From Neoaquamicrobium sediminum (lineage in GTDB: Bacteria; Pseudomonadota; Alphaproteobacteria; Rhizobiales; Rhizobiaceae), in NCBI RefSeq assembly GCF_013240295.1, contig NZ_JABETK010000001.1:930001-994000 (forward strand): 64,000 bases of DNA. Reading direction: 5' to 3'. Under the pieces are notes generated by a model, which saw only the letters and a list, made by a program, of their open reading frames with translations, did not search any database and had not been told where the DNA came from. How positions within the stretch are numbered: position 1 is the stretch's first letter; every line of letters begins with the position of its first letter. Shown piece by piece: positions 11,768 to 20,244 of the stretch. Made by a program: the position numbers and the translations under genes.

Positions 11768-12543
11768 GCCACCTCCTCCGCACCGACGCCGAGATAGATC
11801 TCGCGCACAATCGGCAGCGCCATCACTTCGTCGGGCCTGCCGTCGGCAACGAGTTCGCCATTGTGCAACACCACGATGCGGTCCGCGAGCGCGCGCACCA
11901 CATCCATCTTGTGCTCCACCAGCAGAATGGTCTTGGAACGGTCCTTCTTGAGTTCGGCGACCAGCTCAAGGATCGCCGGAGCCTCATCGACCGACATGCC
12001 CGCCGTCGGCTCGTCGAACATGAAGATGTCCGGCTCCATCGCCATCAGAAGCGCGACCTCCAGCTTGCGCTGGTCGCCATGCGGCAGGGCCGAGGCAGGC
12101 AGATGCGCGACAGCGGCCAGCCTGGTCGCTTCGACGAAGCCGTAGGCCTTTTCGCGTATGCCGGTCAGTCCGGCGGCGCGAGTGAAGATGCGGGCACCCT
12201 GCCCCGCGCTGGCCTGCACGGCAAGCCGCACATTTTCCAGCACCGTCAGCTTGGGAAACAGGTTGGTGAGCTGGAACGCGCGGCCGACGCCACCCTTTGC
12301 ACGCGCTGACGGGGAGAGCGCGGAGATGTCGTCGTCGCCCTTGAAAATACGACCCTCGGTCGGCTTCAATTGTCCCGAGACGAGGTTGAACCACGTCGTC
12401 TTGCCGGCCCCGTTCGGCCCCACGATCACCGTCAGCTCGCCCGGCTGGAACGCGCAGGTAACGCCGTTGACCGCCGCATGGCCGCCAAAACGGATCGTCA
12501 GGTTTTCGGTGCGGAGTGATGGGGGGACATGTCTTCCAGGCAA
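11764..12543 (-). CDS. livG: Liv-type ABC transporter ATP-binding protein (LivG family), start uncertain
   Basis: 259 residues as drawn. Walker A GPNGAGKTT, LivG-specific GVGRAFQLTNLFPKLTVLENV, Walker B PDIFMFDEPTAGMS and LLVEHKMD. The signature region is the LivG-like form LPHGDQRKLEVA. In the given sequence the only in-frame start is a TTG at 12543. An ATG at 12530 has a good GGAAG site but is out of frame by one base across a run of six C (12521-12526 as G on plus). Adding one C would give MSPPSLRTENLTIRFGG, which fits the family better, so the true start is probably 12530 with an indel. The body of the gene is intact. Confidence 0.88.
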   Translation of the reverse strand: MPGRHVPPSLRTENLTIRFGGHAAVNGVTCAFQPGELTVIVGPNGAGKTTWFNLVSGQLKPTEGRIFKGDDDISALSPSARAKGGVGRAFQLTNLFPKLTVLENVRLAVQASAGQGARIFTRAAGLTGIREKAYGFVEATRLAAVAHLPASALPHGDQRKLEVALLMAMEPDIFMFDEPTAGMSVDEAPAILELVAELKKDRSKTILLVEHKMDVVRALADRIVVLHNGELVADGRPDEVMALPIVREIYLGVGAEEVA

Positions 12544-12559
12544 TCGGTTTCAAAACAAG

Positions 12560-12699
12560 CACCCCACTCCGGCCCTTCGGGCCACCTCTCCCCTGCCCGG
12601 GGGAGAGGAAAGGCGCTGCCGCCATGTCGGCGCTTCTCCAGCTTGGGTTCCTCTCCCCGGGCAGGGGGAGAGGTGGCCCGAAGGGCCGGAGTGGGGGTG
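12560..12699. repeat. intergenic palindromic repeat, family C
   Basis: Near-perfect 51-52 bp inverted repeats at 12560-12610 and 12648-12699 (CACCCCACTCCGGCCCTTCG... and complement), which differ only in lengths of C or G runs. Each arm holds its own GGCCCTTCGGGCC hairpin. It sits between livJ and livG within the operon. No ORF. Confidence 0.9.
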
Positions 12700-12702
12700 T
12701 TG

Positions 12703-12726
12703 CGTTCCCGGCTCGAGCCGGGAACG
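12703..12726. repeat. 24-bp perfect palindrome after livJ
   Basis: CGTTCCCGGCTC followed by its exact complement, 17 bp downstream of the livJ stop on the minus strand. No T-tract, so it is more likely an mRNA-stabilising hairpin or part of the family C element than a terminator. Confidence 0.7.
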
Positions 12727-12743
12727 ATCGGATGGATTCAAGC

Positions 12744-13940
12744 CTACTCCTGGTTGTTCCGGCCGACCGGAATGTCCATCTCTTCGGCCTTGATCTCGCG
12801 GACCAGTTCCGGCACCGCCCAGTCGACACCGTCCTCGACCTTGATCTTGAAGTGGTACATGGACTGCAGGGCCTGGTGGTCTTCGGGCCTGAAGGTCATC
12901 TGTCCCTTCGGGGTGTCGAAGGTCATGCCTTCCATGGTGGCGATCAGCGTTTCGGTGTCCCACTCCTCGGCCTTTTCGAGGGCGGTGACGATGGCCATGG
13001 CAGACGCCATGCCGCCGGCGGTGAAGAAGTCGGGCGGCGAGCCGAAGCGTTCCTGATGCTGCTCGACGAGCCAGTCGTTCACCGGATTGTCCGGTGCCTC
13101 GTAGTAGTAATAGATCGCGCCTTCCATGCCCGGCACCTGCTTGTAGGCGACGAGCGCCGGCAGAATGTTACCACCGGTGGAAAGCTCGATGTCGTAGCGG
13201 TCGAGGCCGGCGCCCGCCAACGGCGTCATGGCGTCGATGCCTGCGACGTAGATCATGATGACCTTGCGGCCGGGCTGATCCTTCAGCGCCGCCGTCAGCC
13301 GCTCGATCGTGGCGGTGAAGTCCGTCGTCTGCTGCGGCACATATTCCTCGGCAACGATATGCGCGCCGGTGCCGTCGAGCGCCGCCTTGAACGCCGACAC
13401 GCCGTCGCGCCCGAACGCATAGTCCTGCGCCAGCGTCGCGACGTAGAGGTTCTCGTCCGGGTTGAGCGCAAGCGCCTGCGCCTGCATGTCCATTGACGAG
13501 TTGCGCGAGGTCTTGAAGACGTAGCGGTTGGAATCCGGCCCGGTGAGGCCGTCGGCCACGGCCGGCTCGACAAGCAGGATCTTCTCGTACTCCTCGGCGA
13601 CGGGCAGCATCGACAACGCCACACCCGAGGACGTATCCCCGACGGCGATCAGCGCATCGTCGTCGCCATAGGCTTCGGCCAGCAGGGCGCGGGCGACATC
13701 GGGCTTGAACTGCGTGTCCTTGACGATCAGCTCGATCTTGCGACCCTTGACCTCCATCGTGCCGTCGGTGGCGTATTCGAGGCCGAGCTCGAAGCCGGTG
13801 TGGGTCTGCTTGGAATAGGCTTCCAGCGGCGAACCCGACAGGCCGTGAAGCAGAGCGATGCGAACCGTGTCGTCCTGCGCCAGGCCCGGCGTGGCCGTCA
13901 ACGCGGTCGCCACGGCCAGCGCGGCAAAAAGCTTCTTCAT
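12744..13940 (-). CDS. livJ: periplasmic Liv-type substrate-binding protein
   Basis: 398 residues with a clear Sec signal peptide (MKKLFAALAVATALTATPGLA, cut after ALAQ-like site near 22). The mature part is a type I periplasmic binding fold of the LivJ/AmiC class: VRIALLHGLSGSPLEAYSKQ at the start, VGDTSSGVALSM, and YYYYEAPDNPVNDWL. The ligand is not a standard call; this class binds branched amino acids, amides, urea or aromatic acids. First gene of the operon livJ-G-F-H-M-hydrolase. ATG 13940 has GGAGACC upstream. Divergent from the PAS-LuxR gene, its likely regulator. Confidence 0.9.
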   Translation of the reverse strand: MKKLFAALAVATALTATPGLAQDDTVRIALLHGLSGSPLEAYSKQTHTGFELGLEYATDGTMEVKGRKIELIVKDTQFKPDVARALLAEAYGDDDALIAVGDTSSGVALSMLPVAEEYEKILLVEPAVADGLTGPDSNRYVFKTSRNSSMDMQAQALALNPDENLYVATLAQDYAFGRDGVSAFKAALDGTGAHIVAEEYVPQQTTDFTATIERLTAALKDQPGRKVIMIYVAGIDAMTPLAGAGLDRYDIELSTGGNILPALVAYKQVPGMEGAIYYYYEAPDNPVNDWLVEQHQERFGSPPDFFTAGGMASAMAIVTALEKAEEWDTETLIATMEGMTFDTPKGQMTFRPEDHQALQSMYHFKIKVEDGVDWAVPELVREIKAEEMDIPVGRNNQE

Positions 13941-14064
13941 GATGGTCTCCTCCCAGAGTATGACGGAACGCTGCGACTGGCGCGGTTCGGTCTGGCGGCT
14001 ATTATCGTTTCCGGAAACCGGAACCCGCAATATCGTAGGAATACGAACGGTAGAAATACGCATC
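13941..14064. promoter_or_regulatory. divergent promoter region with candidate operators (livJ / PAS-LuxR)
   Basis: Contains a 12-bp perfect palindrome GTTTCCGGAAAC at 14007-14018 and an 11-bp direct repeat, GTAGGAATACG at 14035-14045 and GTAGAAATACG at 14050-14060, 15 bp apart. Both lie where a regulator could control both genes. Assignment as operators is inference. Confidence 0.55.
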
Positions 14065-14622
14065 ATGAGTTGGGCCGAAAACATCCGCGAGCTGGCGTTC
14101 GAACATGCGCCGGTCGGGCTCGTGGTCACGGAAAGCCGCGTCATCCGCGCCTGCAATCCGCGCTTTGCGGAGATGTTCGGCTATGAACGCGACGAACTGA
14201 CCGACAGGTCCTTCGCCATCCTCTACCCCTCCTTCGAGGAGTTCGTGCGCATTCGAGATGTCGGCGTCGCGCCGCTCAAGAAGAACAACCGCTATTCCGA
14301 CGAGCGCATCATGGCGCGCAAGGACGGCACGCTGTTCTGGTGCCGGGTGCGCGGCCACTCGCTGACGCCGGACGACGACCCGCTGCGCCGCGCGGTCTGG
14401 AGCTTCGCCGATCTGTCGGAGACCCGCCCGGTACTCGACCTCACCACCCGCGAACGCCAGATCGTCATGCACCTGGGCGAAGGCCGCACCTCCAAGGAGA
14501 TCGCGCGCATGCTCGCGATTTCGCCGCGCACGGTGGAGGCCTACCGGGCGCGGCTTCTGAAGAAATGCGGGGCGGCCAATGTCGCCGAGCTGCTGTCGCA
14601 CCTGTCGACGATGCCGCAGTAG
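14065..14622 (+). CDS. PAS-domain LuxR-type transcriptional regulator
   Basis: 185 residues: a PAS sensor domain at about 10-120 (FEHAPVGLVVTESR, FGYERDELTDRSF, RKDGTLFWCRVRG) and a LuxR/FixJ helix-turn-helix at about 126-185 (LTTRERQIVMHLGEGRTSKE, then ISPRTVEAYRARLLKK). No receiver domain, so it probably senses a small molecule or redox state through PAS. Divergent from livJ; the adjacent operon is the likely target. No good Shine-Dalgarno is visible before ATG 14065. A half-copy of repeat family A follows at 14641. Confidence 0.9.
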   Translation: MSWAENIRELAFEHAPVGLVVTESRVIRACNPRFAEMFGYERDELTDRSFAILYPSFEEFVRIRDVGVAPLKKNNRYSDERIMARKDGTLFWCRVRGHSLTPDDDPLRRAVWSFADLSETRPVLDLTTRERQIVMHLGEGRTSKEIARMLAISPRTVEAYRARLLKKCGAANVAELLSHLSTMPQ

Positions 14623-14640
14623 AGCGGCAGCTTCACCTTA

Positions 14641-14660
14641 GTGCGTCCTTCGAGGCTCGC
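14641..14660. repeat. solo half-arm of repeat family A
   Basis: Same 20-bp GTGCGTCCTTCGAGGCTCGC as the arms at 7616 and 38056, followed by a diverged TCCGCTCACC. No matching opposite arm nearby, so a decayed or incomplete element between 14622 and 14688. Confidence 0.8.
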
Positions 14661-14687
14661 TCCGCTCACCACAAGGGCGCGGCAGCA

Positions 14688-15437
14688 TCAGACGTGCTGG
14701 CCACCGTTGATGTGGATTTCCGATCCCGTCACGTAGGAAGCCTGGCCGGAACACAAGAAGAAGATGATGTCGGCGACTTCCGCCGTAGAACCCAGCCGAC
14801 GCAAAGGGATGGTCTCGACGATCTTTTCCGTGCCCGGCGACAGGATCGCGGTATCGATCTCGCCCGGCGCGATCGCATTTACCCGGATACCGTGCGGACC
14901 GAAATCGGCCGCCATCTCGCGGGTCAGCGAACCGAGTGCGGCCTTCGACGTCGCGTAGGCAGTGCCGGCGAAGGGATGCACCCTGCTACCCACGATCGAC
15001 GAGACATTGACGACGGACCCTTTCGCCCTGGCCAGTTCCTTGAACAGGCCGCGAGCAAGCATGATGGGGGCGAAGAAATTGACCTGGAACACGTCGCGCC
15101 AGACATGCATCGGTGTCTCGATCGAGTTCATGCGCGCGCCGCCCTCGAGCTTGGGCGAAATCGCGGCATTGTTGACGAGCGCGTCGAGCTGGCCACCCTC
15201 GGCCTCAAGCCGGTGGCGTATCTCGGCCACGGCCTGCCCCACATCCTCCGGGTCGGAAAGGTCGACCTTGATGTGATCCTCCGGGCCTGATGGCCAGGGA
15301 CAGTTGTCGGCGAATGCCTGCCTGGAACAGGTGATGACGCGCCACCCTTCGCCCGAAAAGCGCTTGACGGTGGCGTGGCCGATGCCCCGGCTTGCGCCGG
15401 TCAACACCAGTGTCTTGCGTGGGTCGGCATCGGCCAT
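14688..15437 (-). CDS. short-chain dehydrogenase/reductase (SDR)
   Basis: 249 residues, classical SDR: TGASRGIG cofactor loop at about 13-20, NNAA at about 90, catalytic serine in VNVSSIVGS and the YATSK tyrosine/lysine pair at about 161-165, then IRVNAIAPGEI. NAD(P)-dependent oxidoreductase with unknown substrate. It is about 2.4 kb from the L-fuconate dehydratase but separated by the PBP gene, so a role as a sugar-acid dehydrogenase is only a possibility. ATG 15437 has AAGGAGAT upstream. Confidence 0.87.
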   Translation of the reverse strand: MADADPRKTLVLTGASRGIGHATVKRFSGEGWRVITCSRQAFADNCPWPSGPEDHIKVDLSDPEDVGQAVAEIRHRLEAEGGQLDALVNNAAISPKLEGGARMNSIETPMHVWRDVFQVNFFAPIMLARGLFKELARAKGSVVNVSSIVGSRVHPFAGTAYATSKAALGSLTREMAADFGPHGIRVNAIAPGEIDTAILSPGTEKIVETIPLRRLGSTAEVADIIFFLCSGQASYVTGSEIHINGGQHV

Positions 15438-15501
15438 GGCAAATCTCCTTGCCGCTATCTAGCGGAAGCCGTTGCCCAAAGCGAGTGCGCAAAGACGCGC
15501 A

Positions 15502-17668
15502 TCAATTGCCGAGGATGATGTCCATGATCGAGCCCACGGGTTTCTGAGCCTGTGCGCCAATATCGGCCTGCGGTGTCGGCGCGTCGATCGACGCCGTATG
15601 CTCGGTACCGGGCTGCGCGCGCAAAATGTCCTCGACCTGCGAGAGCACCCGCCCGTTCCAGTTGCCAGGCAGGTTGGCGACCGGCACGCCTTCATGCGCG
15701 GCAGCCATGAAGTCGTTCCAGGCCGCAGCGGGCAGCGAGCCGCCGGTGATGTTCTTGGTCGCGGTCCCGTCGTCGTTGCCGAACCATACGCCCGTTGTGA
15801 GGTTCGCGGTGTAGCCGACGAACCAGGCGTCGCGGGAATTCTGCGTGGTACCAGTCTTGCCAGCCGCCGGCCAGCCGAAGGCCGCGCGCCGCGCCGTGCC
15901 CTGCGACACGGTTTCGGCCATCATCGCGTTCATCATGCCGACGATTTCCGGGCGCACTACACGCGGCCCGCTGGTCGACCTATGCTGGTATAACACCGCC
16001 GCCGCCGGCCGTGGTGATCCGCTTGACGAAGTGGATGTCCGGTCTGAAACCGCCATTTGCAAATGGCACATAGGCGGCCGTCAGCTCCAGCGGCGTGACC
16101 TCCGACGTGCCGAGCGCGATCGACAGGTTCGGCGTCAGATCGGATTCGATGCCCATGCGCCAGGCCGACTCGACGATCGCGGCAGGTCCCACCTCCTGCG
16201 CAAGCTGGACGGCAACCGAATTGAGCGACTTGGACAGCGCCGTGCTCAGCGAGACCTGACCGTAGTATTTTTCGTTGTAGTTGCGCGGCGCCCACTTGCC
16301 GATGCGGATCGGCGCATCGTTTCGCATCGTATCCGGGAACAGTCCCTTTTCCAGCGCCGCCATGAAGACGAACGGCTTGAAGGCCGAGCCCGGCTGCCGG
16401 CGCGCTTCCGAGGCGCGGTCGAACTGGCTCGTCGCATAGTCGTAACCGCCAACCATGGCGCGTACCGCGCCCGAAGCGTCGATAGACACAAGCGCACCCT
16501 GGCTGACATTGTGCTTCTTGCCCTCCTCGTCGATCAGGCGGCGGATCGAGCCTTCCGCATAGGTCTGCAGGACGAGGTCGACGGTCGTTTCCACCACGAT
16601 ATCCTGCCGCACCTCACCGATGAGTTGAGGCAGCTCTTCCATGATGCGGTCGGCGAAATAGTGCTCCGAACCTGTCCAGTAGGCGGTGGCGCGGACGGCC
16701 GGCGTGCTCATCGCGGTTGCAAGCTGGCTGTCGCCGATCATGTCTTGGTCGCGCATGGCGGCAAGCACGAGCTGGGCGCGCTGCTCGGCCGCCTGCGGAT
16801 CGCGGGCCGGCGAAAGCCGCGACGGCGCCTTGAGCAGACCGGCAAGCAATGCGGCTTCGGACAGCGAGACATCGCGCGCGGACTTACCGAAATAGCGCCG
16901 CGAGGCCGCCTCCACTCCATAGGCGCCCGAGCCGAAATAGACCCGGTTCAGATACATTTCGAGGATCTGGTCCTTGGTGTATTTCTGCTCCAGCCACAGC
17001 GCCAGCAGCAGCACTTCCTGCACCTTGCGCTCGATGGTTCGCTCCGGCTTGAGGAACAGGTTCTTGGCAAGCTGCTGGGTGAGCGTCGAGCCGCCCTGGC
17101 TGAACCGCGCACCGGCGATGTTGGTAACGACAGCGCGTGCCAGGCCTATCGGGTCGACGCCGAAATGGGAGTGGAACCTGCGATCCTCGATCGCCATTAC
17201 CGCCTGCGGGATAAAGGGCGACATCTCGTGCAGGCCGACGGCCTCGCCGCCGGTCATGCCGCGATTGGCGACGAGCTGGCCGTTGACGGCGACAATGCGC
17301 ACGTTCGGCGGCCGGTCGGGGATCGCCCACGTGGTCGCTGCCGGCATCTGCGCGCCGTAGAAGGCAACGAGGCCTGCAGCGGCGATGCCGCCCCAGATAC
17401 CCATAACCATCATCCAGTAGACGCCGCCGCGCAGGAGGCCGAAGAAGCCGCGCCGCTTCTTTTGTCTTCCTGAGCGCGAACGGTTTCCGGACGATTGCCT
17501 GCGGGTCGTTCCGCTCGCCGCCTTCTTGCGGGTCGGGGCTGCCTTGCCCTTTCGCGCTGCAGGCACCACGCGATCGTCTTCGCCGACGAAAAACACCGAA
17601 GCGTCGTCATCTCGCGATCCTCCACCGAAGGTCGGTTCTATGCGCGTGTTTCGATTTCGGCTGGCCAT
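15502..17668 (-). pseudogene. class A penicillin-binding protein (PBP1A family), frameshifted
   Basis: About 721 residues if repaired. Order: basic cytoplasmic tail, membrane anchor near 85-105, GT51 glycosyltransferase (EDRRFHSHFGVDPIGLARA, GGSTLTQQLAKNL), then transpeptidase with SAFKPF (S-x-x-K), SKSLNS (S-x-N) and, after the break, GKTGTTQNSRDAWFVGY (K-T-G). The N-terminal frame runs into a stop after ITTAGGGGVIPA; the rest continues as VLYQHRSTSGPRVV. One extra base (or two missing) in the GCC-rich stretch 15995-16009 explains it. As read, the KTG motif would be lost. Likely a sequence error. Builds and crosslinks peptidoglycan at the inner membrane. Confidence 0.88.
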
Positions 17669-17778
17669 CCCGTCCGCGGGTCCGATCTCAGTCTGTGGGC
17701 ATCGGGTCGGGTGGAGAGTAAATGCGGCTATTTAAAGGGGGTTAAGCCCAAAGGTTGCGTTCGCTATCCGTTGACAGA

Positions 17779-17881
17779 CTGTTGACCGTTTCGACAACAG
17801 TGGTATGCAACGCTTCTCAGGCAACGGAACCTCGTCGATTCTTTCGAGAGCGGCGGGGTTCTTTTGTTTCAGACGCCTGAG
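17779..17881. other. inverted repeats in the gap between PBP gene and fucD
   Basis: The 227-bp gap 17669-17895 has no gene. It holds CTGTTG/CAACAG (17779-17800) and a nested imperfect hairpin: CTCAGGC (17817-17823) pairs with GCCTGAG (17875-17881), and GAACCTCG pairs with CGGGGTTC inside it. CTTTTGTTT follows the inner stem on the plus strand, like a terminator, though no plus-strand gene ends here. Confidence 0.45.
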
Positions 17882-17895
17882 GGATTAGCTACGAG

Positions 17896-19170
17896 TTACG
17901 CGCCAAAGCGGTAAGTTTCGCGCGATTTCGGCTTGATCTCGATGGAAAAGCCCGGCGCGGACGGCGGCATGTAGGCTGCACCCTCGATCACGCATGGTTC
18001 GACGAAATGCTCGTGCAGGTGGTCCACATATTCGACCACCCTCCCCTCGAGCGTGCCTGCGATGCAGACATAGTCGATCATGGCCAGGTGCTGCACATAT
18101 TCGCACAGGCCCACCCCGCCGGCATGCGGGCAGACCGGCAGCCCGTATTTCGCGGCCATCAGCAGCACGGCCAGCACCTCGTTGACGCCGCCGAGCCGGC
18201 AGGCATCGATCTGCACCACATCGATGGCGCCGCGCATGATGAGCTGCTTGAAGATCACCCGGTTCTGGCACATCTCACCGGTGGCGACCTTCACCGGCGC
18301 GATGTCCTCGCGGATGCGGCGGTGGCCCTCAATGTCGTCGGGGCTGGTCGGCTCCTCGATGAACCACGGCCTTGCGAAGGCCAGGTCCTTCACCCAGTCT
18401 ATGGCCTCACTCACCTCCCACACCTGATTGGCGTCGATCATCAGGTTGACCTCAGGCCCGACTGTTTCGCGCGCAATGGTCAACCGGCGAATGTCGTCGG
18501 CCTTGTCGCGCCCGACCTTCATCTTGATGTGGTTGAAGCCCGCGTCCACGGCTTCCCGGCAAAGCCGGCGCAGCTTGTCGTCGTCATAACCGAGCCAGCC
18601 GGCCGAGGTGGTGTAACAGGGGTAGCCCTCGCGAAGCAGTGTCGCGATGCGTTCGTCCTTGCCTTCGCCCCGCACACGCAGCAGATCGACGGCCTCTGCC
18701 GGCGTGATGCAGTCGGTGATGTAGCGGAAATCGATGCAGCGCACGATCTCCTCGGGGCTCATCTCGGCCACAAGCCGCCAGACTGGCTTGCCTTCGAGCC
18801 TTGCCCACAGATCCCAAACGGCGTTGACGACGGCGCCGGTCGCCAGGTGGATCGCGCCCTTGTCGGGACCGATCCAGCGGAGCTGGCTGTCGGACGTCAT
18901 GTGCCGCCAGAAAGCGCCCATGTTCTCCGCGACCTTGGCCATGTCGAGCCCGACCACGAGATGGCGCATGGCCTCGATCGCCGCACAACAGATCTCGTTG
19001 CCGCGCCCGATGGTGAAGGTCAGTCCGTGGCCTTCATGCTCACCGTCGGTCTTGAGGATGACATAGGCCGCCGAATAATCGGGGTCGGGGTTCATCGCAT
19101 CCGATCCGTCGAGATGGAGCGATGTCGGAAAGCGCAGGTCCAGCACCTGCATGTCGACGATGCGTGTCAT
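17896..19170 (-). CDS. fucD: L-fuconate dehydratase
   Basis: 424-residue enolase-superfamily enzyme. The N-terminal FPTSLHLDGSDAMNPDPDYS and GHGLTFTIGRGNE blocks are specific to L-fuconate dehydratases. Catalytic parts visible: K-M-K in HIKMKVG, D in LMIDANQVW, E in FIEEPTSPDD, E in VATGEM and H in CPHAGGVGLCE. Removes water from L-fuconate to give 2-keto-3-deoxy-L-fuconate in the non-phosphorylated L-fucose pathway. Lies 68 bp after the sugar-binding protein gene, last of the ABC operon, so the imported sugar is probably L-fucose or a related sugar. Related acid-sugar dehydratases are the alternative. Confidence 0.9.
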   Translation of the reverse strand: MTRIVDMQVLDLRFPTSLHLDGSDAMNPDPDYSAAYVILKTDGEHEGHGLTFTIGRGNEICCAAIEAMRHLVVGLDMAKVAENMGAFWRHMTSDSQLRWIGPDKGAIHLATGAVVNAVWDLWARLEGKPVWRLVAEMSPEEIVRCIDFRYITDCITPAEAVDLLRVRGEGKDERIATLLREGYPCYTTSAGWLGYDDDKLRRLCREAVDAGFNHIKMKVGRDKADDIRRLTIARETVGPEVNLMIDANQVWEVSEAIDWVKDLAFARPWFIEEPTSPDDIEGHRRIREDIAPVKVATGEMCQNRVIFKQLIMRGAIDVVQIDACRLGGVNEVLAVLLMAAKYGLPVCPHAGGVGLCEYVQHLAMIDYVCIAGTLEGRVVEYVDHLHEHFVEPCVIEGAAYMPPSAPGFSIEIKPKSRETYRFGA

Positions 19171-19238
19171 GGGCGTCCGGCAGGTAAGGAAGGAAAAAGT
19201 GGCCGGAGACGCAAGCGCGCCTCCGGCCCATGCTTGTC

Positions 19239-20183
19239 CTAATCGTATAGAACGGCGGCGATCTCGGGATCGTCGATGTTCGACTTATCGTACCAGTAGA
19301 AGCCGGTGTCGATCGCGGCCGGAACTTCCTCGCCCTTGATCGCTTTCACGGCAGCCGCGACGGTCTCGTAGCCGATGCCGACCGGGTTCTGGGTGATGGC
19401 TCCGGCCATCAATCCGTCGCGGATCGCCTGCTTCTGCTGCGCGCCGGAATCGTAACCGATGATGACGAGGTCGGTCTTGCCGAGTTCGCGTGCGCCGTTG
19501 ACGACACCGATCGCCGAGCCTTCATTCGCGCCGAAGATGCCCTTCAGGTCGGGATTGGCCTGCAGGATCGACTTGGTGATCTCCGTCGACTGCAGATGGT
19601 CGCCGCCGCCATACTGCACGGTGACGATCTCGATGTTCGGATAGGCCTCCTCGACGCGGTTGACGAATCCGTCCCGGCGGTCGATGCCAGTGCGGCTGGT
19701 CTGGTCGTGCACGACCAACGCCACCTTGCCTTCGCCACCGATCAGCTCGGCCATCTTGTCGGCCGCAAGGGCGGCGGCGGCGAGATTGTCGGTCGAGGCG
19801 GTGGCGACGGGAATGTCGGAATCGACGCCGGAGTCGAACGCGATCACCGGAATGCCGGCCTCCTGCGCCTTGCGCAGCAGGGGGATCGCCGCCTGGCTGT
19901 CGAGCGCGGCGAAGCCGATGGCCTGGGGGTTCTTGGCAAGTGCGGCCGCCAGCATGTCGATCTGGCGGTCGACCTGAGCCTCCGTGTCGGGACCTTCGAA
20001 GGTGACGGTGACCCCGAACTCGGCCGCGGCCTTGTCGGCGCCGGCCTTCACAGCCTGCCAGAACTGGTGCTGGAAGCCCTTCGAGATCAGCGGAATGTAG
20101 GTCTCCTGCGCGCTGGCGGGCACTGCCGCGCCAAGCATGGCGAGCGCGCCGATCGCGCCCAGGATAGTGCGTCTGTTGAGCAT
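19239..20183 (-). CDS. periplasmic sugar-binding protein (RbsB/type I family)
   Basis: 314 residues. N-terminal signal peptide MLNRRTILGAIGALAMLGAA to ASAQ (Arg-Arg present, but Sec or Tat not certain). The mature protein has the ribose-binding-like fold: IPLISKGFQHQFWQAVKAG, AFDSGVDSD, ASTDNLAAA, FGANEGSAIGV and IGYDSGAQQKQAI. Captures a pentose or deoxyhexose for the permease and ATPase upstream; with fucD next to it L-fucose is the best guess. ATG 20183 has AGGAGG just upstream. 61 bp after the permease gene. Confidence 0.9.
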   Translation of the reverse strand: MLNRRTILGAIGALAMLGAAVPASAQETYIPLISKGFQHQFWQAVKAGADKAAAEFGVTVTFEGPDTEAQVDRQIDMLAAALAKNPQAIGFAALDSQAAIPLLRKAQEAGIPVIAFDSGVDSDIPVATASTDNLAAAALAADKMAELIGGEGKVALVVHDQTSRTGIDRRDGFVNRVEEAYPNIEIVTVQYGGGDHLQSTEITKSILQANPDLKGIFGANEGSAIGVVNGARELGKTDLVIIGYDSGAQQKQAIRDGLMAGAITQNPVGIGYETVAAAVKAIKGEEVPAAIDTGFYWYDKSNIDDPEIAAVLYD

Positions 20184-20244
20184 GGCATTTCCTCCTTGGT
20201 TACACGTATTGGTACGTTTCCGGAGCGCTGACCGCCCTCTCTTG

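Noticed and set aside
15845..17473. Long plus-strand open frame opposite the PBP gene
   Set aside because: Antisense shadow of a high-GC gene; Arg/Ala/Asp-rich, no domain, no ribosome binding site, and the opposite strand has all PBP motifs.
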